Assembly: GCF_048553715.1 (NCBI RefSeq)
Contig: NZ_JBLZNC010000003.1
Span: 1-64,000, forward strand
From: Sagittula sp048553715
Lineage (GTDB): Bacteria; Pseudomonadota; Alphaproteobacteria; Rhodobacterales; Rhodobacteraceae
Direction: 5' to 3'
DNA length: 64,000 bases
Positions 38,259 to 46,968 of this stretch are shown in pieces. Each line of letters starts with the position of its first letter. Within the stretch, counting starts at the first letter, position 1. A program made the translations under genes and the position numbers. The notes below the pieces were generated by a model. That model was not told where the DNA came from and searched no databases. It worked only from the letters and a program-made list of their open reading frames with translations.

Positions 38259-39446
38259 ATGACACCTGATGCCCTATTCACGCCATTGACCCTGCCCTGC
38301 GGGGTGGTTCTGAAAAACCGGATCGTCAAATCAGCGATGTCGGATTCGCTGGGGGACGGGCGCGGCGATCCGACTGCGGCGCAGTCGCGGCTTTACAGGC
38401 GTTGGGCCGAAGGCGGCGTTGCGGCGTCCATTATCGGCGAGGTGCAAGGCAATCCCGAAGCCGCCGAAAAGCCCGGAAACCTTGTGCTGTCAGAGGGATC
38501 GGATCACGCGGCCTTACAGACTTTGGCGCAAGCAGGGGCGGCGCAGGGCGCGCAGCTTTGGGTGCAACTGGGACACGCGGGCGCAATGGCGCATCCGCCG
38601 ATCAGCACGCCCAAGGGGCCGTCAGATCTGGCGATCGGCAGTTTGCGCTGCGCGGCGATGACCACGCTCGACATCACCGCGCTGCCGTTTGAATTTGCCC
38701 GCACCGCCGCATGGGCCAAAGCGGCCGGATTTGGCGGCGTGCAGGTGCATGCGGCCCACGGGTTCCTGTTAAGCCAGTTTTTGTCGCCCTTGTTCAACCG
38801 GCGCAGCGATGCCTACGGCGGGCGCATCGAAAACCGGATGCGCCTGTTGCTGGAGGTGATTGACGCGGTGCGCGATGCGGTTGGCCCCGACTATCCGGTG
38901 GCCGTCAAGCTGAACGCGAGCGACCAGCTCGAAGGCGGGTTCGACCACGAGGACGCGCTGGCGGTGGTTGCGGCACTGGACCGCAGCCCGATCGACCTGA
39001 TCGATATCAGCGGCGGAACCTACTTTCCCGGTGCACGCTCGGCATCGGATAGCGGAGGCAAGGGGCCGTACTTTATCGATTTTGCCAAGGCAGCGCGCGC
39101 CTTGACGGACATGCCTCTGATGCTGACCGGTGGGATCAAAACCCGCGCGCAGGCTGTGGACGTGCGGCAAAGCGGTGTTGATCTGATCGGGCTTGCGCGT
39201 GGCCTGATCCTCTCGCCGTCGTTGCCGCAGTTATGGTGGGAAGAGGTGGCATCGGACCCGCAATTCCCACGATTTGAGAACCTGCCAGAGGGCGGCGTTA
39301 CCGCGTGGTATACAATGCGTATGGCACATCTTGCCGGAGCAGGGCCTGATTATTCACCGCAAGATCTGCCACAGGCGTTGGCCGACTATGAGGCGCGCGA
39401 TACCCAAAGGGCGGCGTCATGGACGGCGCGGTTTCGTGGTAAATGA
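38259..39446 (+). CDS. OYE-family NADH:flavin oxidoreductase
   Basis: The 395-residue, single-domain FMN TIM barrel of the old yellow enzyme family has LFTPLTLPCGVVLKNRIVKS, WVQLGHAGAMA, GVQVHAAHGFLLSQFLSPLF, NRRSDAYGGRIENRMRLLLE and LMLTGGIKTRAQA. There is no Fe-S/FAD extension, unlike the larger homologue near 17 kb. These enzymes reduce activated C=C bonds. The natural substrate is unknown. It is preceded by a terminator and convergent with rsmD across 12 bases, so it is monocistronic. Confidence 0.9.
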   Translation: MTPDALFTPLTLPCGVVLKNRIVKSAMSDSLGDGRGDPTAAQSRLYRRWAEGGVAASIIGEVQGNPEAAEKPGNLVLSEGSDHAALQTLAQAGAAQGAQLWVQLGHAGAMAHPPISTPKGPSDLAIGSLRCAAMTTLDITALPFEFARTAAWAKAAGFGGVQVHAAHGFLLSQFLSPLFNRRSDAYGGRIENRMRLLLEVIDAVRDAVGPDYPVAVKLNASDQLEGGFDHEDALAVVAALDRSPIDLIDISGGTYFPGARSASDSGGKGPYFIDFAKAARALTDMPLMLTGGIKTRAQAVDVRQSGVDLIGLARGLILSPSLPQLWWEEVASDPQFPRFENLPEGGVTAWYTMRMAHLAGAGPDYSPQDLPQALADYEARDTQRAASWTARFRGK

Positions 39447-39458
39447 CCCTGCGCGTGT

Positions 39459-40013
39459 TCAGGCGCGCAGCACGGTCACATGGGTATCGCCGTAGCGTCG
39501 GCTGTCCTCGATCTCCAGCCCGGCTGGGGCGGTTTGGGGGCTGTTTTCCTCCCAGACGATCAGCGCGCCCTCCGCGATCCAGCCCTGTATGCGGGCGCTG
39601 TCCAGCGCCTTTTGTCCCAGCCCCTTGCCATAGGGGGGATCGAGAAAGATCAAACTGGCCGCTGTTTCCGCGCGGGGCAGGCGCAGGGCGTCCGTCCCCA
39701 GCAGGCGCGCACGATCAGCGCAGTCCAGCGTTCTAATATTCTCTCGGATCAGGGATTGGCCCGCGCGGCCTTTTTCCACCAAGGTTGCCGACTGCGCACC
39801 GCGCGACAGCGCCTCCAGCGCCAGCGCGCCGGTGCCTGCGAACAGATCCATCACCACGGCATCGTCAAACGGATCGCCAAAGCGTCCGCCGCCAAGCATG
39901 TTGAACAGGCTTTCGCGCACGCGGTCGGTGGTGGGGCGCAGATGCGCGCCGGGATCGCCCTTGCCCACGCTGGCCAAACGCCGTCCGCGCCAGTCTCCGG
40001 CGATAATTCTCAT
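39459..40013 (-). CDS. rsmD: 16S rRNA guanine-966 N2-methyltransferase RsmD
   Basis: RsmD methylates G966 of 16S rRNA in the assembling 30S subunit. In this 184-residue protein the N-terminal MRIIAGDWRGRRLASV and LRPTTDRVRESLFNML blocks are diagnostic. SAM-binding is VMDLFAGTGALALEALSRGA and the catalytic N-methyltransferase motif is FLDPPYGKG. The start is ATG 40013, overlapping the stop of the upstream FAD oxidoreductase gene as ATGA. Confidence 0.94.
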   Translation of the reverse strand: MRIIAGDWRGRRLASVGKGDPGAHLRPTTDRVRESLFNMLGGGRFGDPFDDAVVMDLFAGTGALALEALSRGAQSATLVEKGRAGQSLIRENIRTLDCADRARLLGTDALRLPRAETAASLIFLDPPYGKGLGQKALDSARIQGWIAEGALIVWEENSPQTAPAGLEIEDSRRYGDTHVTVLRA

Positions 40014-41212
40014 CGCAATAGGGCTTTCAGCTCGGTCTGCGGATCGGCCAAGGCGTCCGGCGCAGGCGATTTTCCGGCCTCGATCAGACGTTTGCCAACC
40101 ATATAGCCACGGGGGTCGTTGATGGCATCCACCGCCAGCAACGTGTCCGCCTCGAAATACCAATGCGACCGCGCTTCGCCATCTTGGCGCACGACGACGC
40201 GGTCGTAGCCTGTGTTCAAACCCGCGATCTGCAGTTTGACATCGTATTGATCCGACCAGAACCAAGGCTTGGCGGTGTAGTCACGCCCTCCGCCCATGAT
40301 GTTATCGGCCACAAGCTCGCCCATATCTAAGGCATTGCCCACGCTTTCAAGCCGGATACGCCCCGCCCCATGGGGGAAGGAGGCGCAGTCACCCGCGGCC
40401 CAGATGGCCGGGTCACTGCAGCGCCCTTGGGCGTCCACGGCGATACCGTTGAGGATCTCCAGCCCGGCGGCCTCTGCAAGGTCCTGCGCGGGGGTGATGC
40501 CGACGCCGACAATGACCAGATCGACGTCCAGCGTGCTGCCATCAGACAGCTCTGCGCCGGTCACATGGTCGCCGCCGGTCAGACGGGTCAGCCCCACGCC
40601 TTCGCGCAGGTCGACGCCGTGGCCCCGGTGCAAGTCGCGAAACACGTCAGAGGTCTCGGGCGCGGCGACCCGTTGCAGGATCCGCTCCGCTGCTTCGACC
40701 AGAGTAACCGTCAGGCCAAGCTTGGAACAGACCGCCGCCGCTTCGAGCCCGATATAGCCGCCGCCGACCACAAGCACCCGTTTGCCGCTGCTGCACACGG
40801 GCTGCATCGCGTCCACATCAGCCAGTGTACGCACTGTGTATACGCCGCCCAGATCGCCGCCAATCGCGGCGGGCAGACGCCGTGGCAGGGAGCCGGTACA
40901 CAACACCAGATCATCGTAGGCCAGCGCCTCTCCCCCGGCCATCACCATCTTTGCCGCGCGGTCGATCCCAGTGGCTTTCGCGTTCAGGCGCAGATCGATT
41001 GCGTTGTCGTCGTAGTAGCTTTGCGGGCGCAGATACAGGCGCTCCTCGGCCATATCGCCCAGCAGATAAGCCTTGGACAACGGCGGGCGCTGGTAGGGGG
41101 GCACGGGTTCCTCGCCCACCAATGTGATCCGTCCATCGAAGCCTTTGCTGCGCAAGCGGGCCACACAGGACGCCGCCGCCTGTCCGCCCCCTACAACGAC
41201 GACTTTGCCCAT
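40010..41212 (-). CDS. FAD-dependent NAD(P)H oxidoreductase (ferredoxin/rubredoxin reductase-like)
   Basis: The 400-residue protein is of the ferredoxin-reductase-type pyridine nucleotide-disulfide family: FAD motif VVVVGGGQAAASCVARLRS, PPYQRPPLSKAYL, YDDLVLCTGSLPRRLP, NAD motif VLVVGGGYIGLEAAAVCSKL, VDLVIVGVGITPAQDLAEAA and AAGDCASFPHG. Relatives reduce ferredoxins or rubredoxins for oxygenases. The partner here is unknown; the AlkB hydroxylase in the same window is one speculative client. It is translationally coupled to rsmD. Confidence 0.88.
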   Translation of the reverse strand: MGKVVVVGGGQAAASCVARLRSKGFDGRITLVGEEPVPPYQRPPLSKAYLLGDMAEERLYLRPQSYYDDNAIDLRLNAKATGIDRAAKMVMAGGEALAYDDLVLCTGSLPRRLPAAIGGDLGGVYTVRTLADVDAMQPVCSSGKRVLVVGGGYIGLEAAAVCSKLGLTVTLVEAAERILQRVAAPETSDVFRDLHRGHGVDLREGVGLTRLTGGDHVTGAELSDGSTLDVDLVIVGVGITPAQDLAEAAGLEILNGIAVDAQGRCSDPAIWAAGDCASFPHGAGRIRLESVGNALDMGELVADNIMGGGRDYTAKPWFWSDQYDVKLQIAGLNTGYDRVVVRQDGEARSHWYFEADTLLAVDAINDPRGYMVGKRLIEAGKSPAPDALADPQTELKALLR

Positions 41213-41300
41213 TGTGTTGTTCCTCGCAATACGTTTGCCTTTGTCGGGCGCACACTATTTACCGGACCATAGAAACGCAATTCCAAGGAGGGATAGAACA

Positions 41301-41789
41301 ATGGCGATTTCCAAAGGTGATATGCTGCCCGAAGCCACGCTGCTGCGTGTTGGCGAAAACGGGCCGGAGACGGTCGAACTGGGCGCTTTGGTCAAAGGGC
41401 GCAAGGTCGTGATCTTTGCTTTGCCGGGCGCCTACACCGGCACCTGCACCAATGCCCACGTGCCGTCCTTTATCGAGAACAAGGACGCCTTTGCCGCCAA
41501 GGGCGTCGAAGAGATCATCTGCATCGCGGTCAACGACCCCTTTGTGATGGACAGCTGGTCGCGCCACACAGGTGGCGACAAGGCGGGGATCACCTTCCTT
41601 GCAGACAGCGAAGCCAATTTTACCAAGGCGATGGGCATGGAATTCACAGCACCGCCCGCCGGTCTGATCGACCGCTCCAAGCGCTACGCCATGATCGTGG
41701 ATGATGGCAAGGTGGTCGAGCTGAACCTCGACGAGAACCCCGGCGTTTGCGAAAGCTCCTGCGGCTCTGCGGTTCTGGACCTGCTGTAA
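41301..41789 (+). CDS. Peroxiredoxin, Prx5-like
   Basis: The 162-residue thiol peroxidase of the Prx5/AHP1 group has the peroxidatic Cys49 in LPGAYTGTCTNAHVPSF, with the T-x-x-C active-site pattern. VNDPFVMDSW and the conserved Arg in LIDRSKRYAMIV are present. Additional cysteines near the C-terminus (GVCESSCGSAV) may serve in resolution or glutathionylation. It reduces H2O2 and organic peroxides. AAGGAGGG precedes the ATG. It is divergent from the FAD oxidoreductase. Confidence 0.94.
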   Translation: MAISKGDMLPEATLLRVGENGPETVELGALVKGRKVVIFALPGAYTGTCTNAHVPSFIENKDAFAAKGVEEIICIAVNDPFVMDSWSRHTGGDKAGITFLADSEANFTKAMGMEFTAPPAGLIDRSKRYAMIVDDGKVVELNLDENPGVCESSCGSAVLDLL

Positions 41790-41799
41790 GACAAGGGCG

Positions 41800-42759
41800 T
41801 CACGGCCATTGCAGCCGTGGCGCCTGCCCCAAGGGGATCATGCCAAAAAACATGGCCCCGCGCCGGAACGTCAGCGGCACATCCAGCGTATCGCGTTGCC
41901 CTGACAGGCCTGCTGCAAGCGTCAGCGCATCCTCCAACGGATCAGCCAGAGCATCTGGCAGCGTGCCGATGTCGCGCGCCTGATCCAGCAAGGCTTTCCA
42001 ATTGACCGCCCGCAATGCGATCTCACCGTCCATGCGTCCCTCGGCATCGGCGGTCACGCCACCGCTCAGGTCAAGCTCCAGCTCCGCATGTCGATAAGAT
42101 GCCTGCACAATGTCCACGGCGCGCGGGGCAGGGCGGTCGCCGCTTAGGGCATCCAGCGTCCATGGCTGCGCGAACTCCGTCAGCAGTTGCAGGGTCAGCG
42201 CGTCTGACCCGCCCCCGTTCAGGCCGGACTGCGGGGCGGCGATCCCGGTGGAGGACGCCGCCAGCCGGTACTGCGTGCCGGTGGTGCGGTGGAAATTCAA
42301 CAGCGGTTGGGCCAGCGCGATCTGCGCCTCCGCGCCGGTGATGTTCAGCGTGCGCGCCTCGACATTGAGCCGCGCGATGACGTCGTCCTCTTCGACCAGC
42401 GAGGCGCGCAACCCGTCAGAGGCGATTTGCAGATCATGCTCCGCGGTGATGATCCGCTGCGTGTCCGCAAAGGCAAGGATCACGTGATCGCGCCGGTAGC
42501 TGAGCCCGAGGATCTGAACAAAAGGCGTCTGCCAGCCGGTTCCACTGTCGGGATCGCGGATGTCGGGCTGCGTGATCGTCACATCCAGCCGCGACGGAAA
42601 CCCGCGCACCGTCAGATCGTCATAGGCGGCGGTCCAGCCTTCGGCGCGGCGGGCGTCAAACCAGTCCTCGATGCTACCGCGCAGCGCCTGCGCCTGCACA
42701 AACCAGTAGCCGCTCCAGATCAGGGCCGCCGCCAGAACCACTGCTACATACCGTTTCAC
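41800..42759 (-). CDS. DUF2125 domain protein, envelope-anchored
   Basis: The 319-residue protein has an N-terminal membrane segment or signal (YVAVVLAAALIWSGYWFVQA) and a long beta-rich body typical of DUF2125: WFDARRAEGWTAAYDDLTVR, GFPSRLDVTITQP, QILGLSYRRDHVILAF. Structure and function of the family are unknown; the repeated amphipathic strands recall AsmA/YdgA-like lipid-transport proteins, but this is inference. The start is taken as GTG 42759 (AGAGG ahead), which places the hydrophobic segment at the terminus. It is divergent from the ChaC-like gene. Confidence 0.85.
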   Translation of the reverse strand: MKRYVAVVLAAALIWSGYWFVQAQALRGSIEDWFDARRAEGWTAAYDDLTVRGFPSRLDVTITQPDIRDPDSGTGWQTPFVQILGLSYRRDHVILAFADTQRIITAEHDLQIASDGLRASLVEEDDVIARLNVEARTLNITGAEAQIALAQPLLNFHRTTGTQYRLAASSTGIAAPQSGLNGGGSDALTLQLLTEFAQPWTLDALSGDRPAPRAVDIVQASYRHAELELDLSGGVTADAEGRMDGEIALRAVNWKALLDQARDIGTLPDALADPLEDALTLAAGLSGQRDTLDVPLTFRRGAMFFGMIPLGQAPRLQWP

Positions 42760-42852
42760 ATCAAGCCTCTTTGCATTGCCGCCCGCGCAGGGGTACAGGG
42801 CGGGGTGTACACCGAACACAGGCCCGCGCCTAGCTGCGCGAGAGGGGAAGAT

Positions 42853-43383
42853 ATGTCGCTTTGGGTCTTTGGCTACGCGTCCTTGTTGTGGAATCCGGGC
42901 TTTGAGGTTGCAGAACGCGTGCAGGCCCGTCTGCACGGGTTTTCGCGCAGTTTCTGCATGTATTCGATCCACCATCGCGGGACGGTCGAACGCCCCGGGC
43001 TGGTCATGGCGCTGGATGCCGAAGAGGGCGCGCATTGTGACGGCGTGGCGCTGCGCGCCGCCGATGGCACAGAGGCCGAGACATTGGCCTACCTGCGTGA
43101 CCGCGAACTGGTGTCATCGGCCTATTACGAAAAGCACGTGCCGCTTGAGCTGACCACCGGCCACCGGATCGAGGCGCTGGCCTATGTCATTGACCCCGAC
43201 CACGAACAATACTGCAAGCTGTCTTTGGACGAACAGGCCCGCATTATCGCCGGGGCTGTGGGCGGGCGGGGGCCGAACCCTGAATACCTGCACAACACCG
43301 CCAACCATCTTGATGAGCTGGGCATTCCCGATCCGGACCTGCAATGGCTCAGCCGTCAGGTCAGTGCCCTGACGACGGGCTAA
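42853..43383 (+). CDS. ChaC-like gamma-glutamylcyclotransferase
   Basis: The 176-residue protein begins MSLWVFGYASLLWNPGFE, the Y-G/A-S-L substrate loop of ChaC proteins, followed by the conserved HHRGTVERPGLVMALD and the C-terminal GGRGPNPEYLHNTANHLDEL. ChaC enzymes cleave glutathione to 5-oxoproline and Cys-Gly in the cytosol. AGAGGGGAAG lies just before the ATG. It is probably monocistronic; the motor-like gene pair begins about 130 bases later. Confidence 0.9.
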   Translation: MSLWVFGYASLLWNPGFEVAERVQARLHGFSRSFCMYSIHHRGTVERPGLVMALDAEEGAHCDGVALRAADGTEAETLAYLRDRELVSSAYYEKHVPLELTTGHRIEALAYVIDPDHEQYCKLSLDEQARIIAGAVGGRGPNPEYLHNTANHLDELGIPDPDLQWLSRQVSALTTG

Positions 43384-43512
43384 AGGGGCGACGTTTCAGC
43401 AACATATTGGCTGTAACCTGCGCGCTTGTGCCTGCGTCACGGATAAGCCCTTGGCGGGGCGCTGCGAAACCCGTACCAATTAACCAAGTATCACAAAGTG
43501 TCAGGTGTCCCT

Positions 43513-44685
43513 ATGGACCAGCCCGACCGCGAGGCCGAGCCGCATTTCTCTCATCCCGTCCGTCAGATCGTTCTGATGCTGGCGGTTCTTGCGCTGTCTG
43601 CGCTGGGGGCCGTTCTGGCCGCGCCCAGTGTCCTGCCGGTGTTCGAGGCCAATCCCTATCTGAACGGGTTCATCCTGTTGGTCTTCCTGTGCGGGGTTTT
43701 TGCCTGTTTCTGGCAGGTGCTCAGCCTGATGTCGGCGGTGCGCTGGATCGAGCGGTTCACGGCCAGCGGCGATCAGGGAGTGCGCGTTCAGGCGCCGACC
43801 TTGCTGGCACCGCTTGCGACGCTGCTGGGCAGTCGTCGGGACCGGCGGATGCAGATCAATACGACCTCGACCCGCTCCATTCTGGAATCCGTGGCGCAGC
43901 GCATCGACGAGGCGCGCGAAATCACGCGCTATATCGTCTCGCTTTTGATCTTTCTCGGGCTGTTGGGGACCTTTTACGGACTTGCAACGACGGTGCCCGC
44001 GCTGGTCGAAACGATCCAGTCCCTTGCCCCGTCCGAGGGGGAAAGCGGCGTCGCGGTCTTTGGCCGATTGATGTCCGGCCTTGAAAGCCAGCTTGGCGGG
44101 ATGGGCGTGGCCTTTGCCTCGTCCTTGTTGGGGCTGGCCTGTTCGCTGATCGTGGGCCTTCTGGAACTGTTTGCAGGCCACGGGCAGAACCGGTTCTACC
44201 GCGAGCTTGAGGAATGGCTGTCCTCCATCACCCGCATCGGATTCTCCTCTGATGGCGACGGTCCCGATCTGGGGGCCGCCGGTGTGGTTCTTGACCAGAT
44301 GGCCGACCAGATGGAGAGGATGCAGTTCCTGTTTGCCGAGGCCGAGCAGAGCCGCTCCGAGGTGGATATGCGCCTGTCGCAGCTGGCTGACAGCATCGAA
44401 CGCATGACCGAGCGGATGGAGGCCACGGCCCCTTCGGCGCAGGCATTGGCCCGCGTGGCCGAAGGGCAGGAACATCTCGCCGAGGCGATCCGGTCCAAGG
44501 AAGCCAACGAAGGGCTCGACGCGGAAAGCCGGATGCGCCTGCGGTCGATCGACGTGCAGATGCTGCGAATTCTCGAAGAAATCAGCGCGGGCCGTCAGGA
44601 AAGCATGGCCGAGCTGCGCACCGATATCTCTGCCCTGTCGCGGGCCATTGGCGCGTCCCGGGGCACACGTCCGCGGGGCGAATAG
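43513..44685 (+). CDS. MotA/TolQ/ExbB-like proton channel subunit
   Basis: The 390-residue membrane protein has four hydrophobic segments: about 18-38, 46-69, 135-158 and 197-222. The last two match the MotA/TolQ/ExbB core (SLLIFLGLLGTFYGLATTV; LGGMGVAFASSLLGLACSLI). A helical cytoplasmic C-terminal tail of about 150 residues follows. It should form the ion-conducting stator ring of a TolQR/ExbBD/MotAB-type motor. The start ATG has AGGTG 5 bases upstream; an in-frame GTG at 43498 would add five residues. The OmpA/MotB-like gene follows after 3 bases. Confidence 0.88.
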   Translation: MDQPDREAEPHFSHPVRQIVLMLAVLALSALGAVLAAPSVLPVFEANPYLNGFILLVFLCGVFACFWQVLSLMSAVRWIERFTASGDQGVRVQAPTLLAPLATLLGSRRDRRMQINTTSTRSILESVAQRIDEAREITRYIVSLLIFLGLLGTFYGLATTVPALVETIQSLAPSEGESGVAVFGRLMSGLESQLGGMGVAFASSLLGLACSLIVGLLELFAGHGQNRFYRELEEWLSSITRIGFSSDGDGPDLGAAGVVLDQMADQMERMQFLFAEAEQSRSEVDMRLSQLADSIERMTERMEATAPSAQALARVAEGQEHLAEAIRSKEANEGLDAESRMRLRSIDVQMLRILEEISAGRQESMAELRTDISALSRAIGASRGTRPRGE

Positions 44686-44688
44686 ACC

Positions 44689-46968
44689 ATGGCCCTGTCG
44701 CGACGCACAGGCGCACGGTTTCAGGCCAACATCTGGCCCGGTTTCGTCGATGCGATGACGGGTCTGCTGCTGGTCCTGACCTTTGTACTGTCGATCTTCA
44801 TGGTGATCCAGTTTGTGCTGAACGAGACGATCACTGGTCAAGAAAGCGAGCTGGATTCGCTGTCGACCGAATTGCTGGCCTTGTCCGAGGCGCTGGGCGT
44901 GGAGCGGCGTCGCTCGGCGGCCTTGTCGTCGGATGTGGATGAGCTGCGCGCCTCTTTGGGGGATCGCGAGGCCGAGCTGACCGATGCAGAGGCTTTGATT
45001 GCCACGCTTACACAGACGCGCGACGCGCAGGCCGCTGAACTGGATGCCGCAGCCGCGCGGATCACCGCCTTCGAATCACAGGTGGCATCGCTTTTGTCGG
45101 AACGCGAGACGCTGACCGCCGAGCTTGGCGCGGCGCAGACCGATCTGGACGCACAGGCTGAGGCCGCCGCCTTGGCGGAACGCCGCCGCGCGGCTTTGGA
45201 GGCGCTGATTGCCGACCTGCGCGCCCGCAACGCGGACAGCACCGCACAGGCCGGGGCCTTGTCCGCTGAGCTGGAAGAGTTGGAACAGGCTCTGTCCGAA
45301 GAGGAAGCCGCCAAGCTGGCGGAGGCCGAAGCCGCCCGCGCCTTGCGTGCCCGACTGGAAAACGCCGATGCCGAGCTGACGGCCATGACGCTGGCCTTGG
45401 AAGAGGCGCGCGCCGAGGCGGAGGAAACCCTGACCTTGCTGGCAGCGGCCCGTGCGGCTGAAACCGACCTGAACGCGCGACTGGCCGAGGCGCTCTTGGC
45501 GGGGCAACAAACCTCTGCCGATATGCAGGACCGGATCGACGCGCTTGAGGCGCGGCTGGCGGATGCGCAGGCGGCGGGGGCCGAAACCGACGAACGGGTG
45601 TCCGGTCTGCGCGATGATCTGTTGGCCGCACAAGAGGCGCGCCGCGCCGCAGAAGAAGCCCGCGCCGCCGAGGAACAGGCCCGCAATGCCGCCGAACGGG
45701 ATCTGGCCGCGCTGCAGGCCGACGCGCAGACCCGCGCCACGCAATTGTCCGACCTGTCCGCCAAACTCGCGCAGGCACTTGCGCAAATCGCCGCCTCCGA
45801 GGCGCAAGAGGAAGAGATTGCCCGTCTGCAGGCGCGCAATGCAGAGCTGGTGTCGGATCTCGCCGCGTCGCAGGGGGAGGTGAGCGACGGCGCCTCTGCC
45901 CTGTCCGCCGCCGAAGAAGCCACCCGCACCCTGCGCGCAGAGCTGACGCAGGCCCGCAGTGATCTGGTCACCGCGCGCTCTGCCATCGAAGAGGCCCGCG
46001 CCGAGGCGGAAACCCTGCGCGCGCAACTGGAGGCACAGGCGGCGTCGGACGACACCACATCGCTGGAAGAACAATTGGCCGCCGCCTTGGCCGCCCGCGT
46101 GACGGCGCAAACCACGGCTGCCGAAGCCCGCGACAGGCTGGCCGCAGCATTGGCGGCGCAACGCGCGGCAGAACAGGCGCAGCAACAGGCAATGGACGCG
46201 GCAGACCAGCGTCAGGCCCTGTTGGCGCAAGCCCGTGATGAGCTGGCGCAAACCCGCGAAGCGGCCGGGGAATCGCAATTGCGGGTCGAGGCGTTGAACC
46301 GCAGCGTGGCCGAGCTGCGCGCGCAGTTGTCACAGCTGCAAGCGCTGCTCGATGACAGCAAGGCGCGTGATGCCGCAGCGCAGGTACAGCTGGAAAACCT
46401 CGGGTCGGAATTGAACGCGGCGCTTGCCCGTGTGGCGCAGGAAGAACGCCAGCGGCGCAGGCTCGAAGAAGAAGAGCGTCGCCGGCTGGAGGCCGAAAAA
46501 GCCGATCTGGAGCGGTTCCGGTCGGAATTCTTCGGGCGTCTGCGCGAGGTGGTCGGCGACCGCGACGGTATTCGGATCGAAGGGGACCGGTTTGTCTTCT
46601 CCTCCGAAGTGCTGTTTGAACTGGGGTCCGCGGATCTGTCGCCTTTGGGCCAGCGCGAAATTTCCAAAGTGGCGAATATCCTGCGCGGCATTGCGTCGGA
46701 CATCCCCGAAGGCATCGACTGGATCATCCGCGTGGACGGCCATACGGACAACATTCCGGTGCGGGCCAACAGCACCTTCGAGGACAACTGGGATCTCAGT
46801 CAGGCGCGCGCCCGCGCCGTGGTGCGCGAGATGATCGACAGCTACGGCATCCCGCCGAACCGGCTGGCGGCAAACGGTTTTGGCCAGTACCAGCCGGTGG
46901 ATCCGTCGAACACCGCCGCCGCACGCGCCCTGAACCGCCGGATCGAACTGAAGCTGACCGAACGCTAG
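44689..46968 (+). CDS. MotB/OmpA-like peptidoglycan-binding protein with very long coiled coil
   Basis: The product has 759 residues. One membrane helix near the N-terminus (GFVDAMTGLLLVLTFVLSIF) carries Asp21 in the position of the proton-binding Asp of MotB/TolR/ExbD. Residues ~50-610 are an Ala/Glu/Arg-rich coiled coil that would project into the periplasm. The C-terminal OmpA domain has LFELGSADLSPLGQREISKV, VDGHTDNIPVR, DNWDLSQARARAVV and LNRRIELKL, the peptidoglycan-binding residues included. It is coupled to the channel gene upstream. Its stop shares CTAG with the convergent M23 gene. Confidence 0.88.
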   Translation: MALSRRTGARFQANIWPGFVDAMTGLLLVLTFVLSIFMVIQFVLNETITGQESELDSLSTELLALSEALGVERRRSAALSSDVDELRASLGDREAELTDAEALIATLTQTRDAQAAELDAAAARITAFESQVASLLSERETLTAELGAAQTDLDAQAEAAALAERRRAALEALIADLRARNADSTAQAGALSAELEELEQALSEEEAAKLAEAEAARALRARLENADAELTAMTLALEEARAEAEETLTLLAAARAAETDLNARLAEALLAGQQTSADMQDRIDALEARLADAQAAGAETDERVSGLRDDLLAAQEARRAAEEARAAEEQARNAAERDLAALQADAQTRATQLSDLSAKLAQALAQIAASEAQEEEIARLQARNAELVSDLAASQGEVSDGASALSAAEEATRTLRAELTQARSDLVTARSAIEEARAEAETLRAQLEAQAASDDTTSLEEQLAAALAARVTAQTTAAEARDRLAAALAAQRAAEQAQQQAMDAADQRQALLAQARDELAQTREAAGESQLRVEALNRSVAELRAQLSQLQALLDDSKARDAAAQVQLENLGSELNAALARVAQEERQRRRLEEEERRRLEAEKADLERFRSEFFGRLREVVGDRDGIRIEGDRFVFSSEVLFELGSADLSPLGQREISKVANILRGIASDIPEGIDWIIRVDGHTDNIPVRANSTFEDNWDLSQARARAVVREMIDSYGIPPNRLAANGFGQYQPVDPSNTAAARALNRRIELKLTER

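Noticed and set aside
41795..41824. Hairpin between the peroxiredoxin and DUF2125 genes
   Set aside because: The 11-bp stem overlaps the DUF2125 coding end and has no T-run on either strand, so termination is not supported.
44838..46278. Long open frames on the minus strand (425 and 400 codons) opposite the coiled-coil gene
   Set aside because: They mirror the Ala/Glu/Arg-rich codon pattern of the plus-strand coiled coil, are low-complexity (Ser/Ala or Gly/Arg repeats) and have no ribosome-binding site or homology.
43513..46968. Zorya anti-phage system
   Set aside because: ExbB/MotA- and OmpA/MotB-like genes recall zorA-zorB, but the long rod is on the wrong subunit and no zorC/zorD/zorE-type helicase or nuclease gene follows. 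The neighbours are housekeeping genes.
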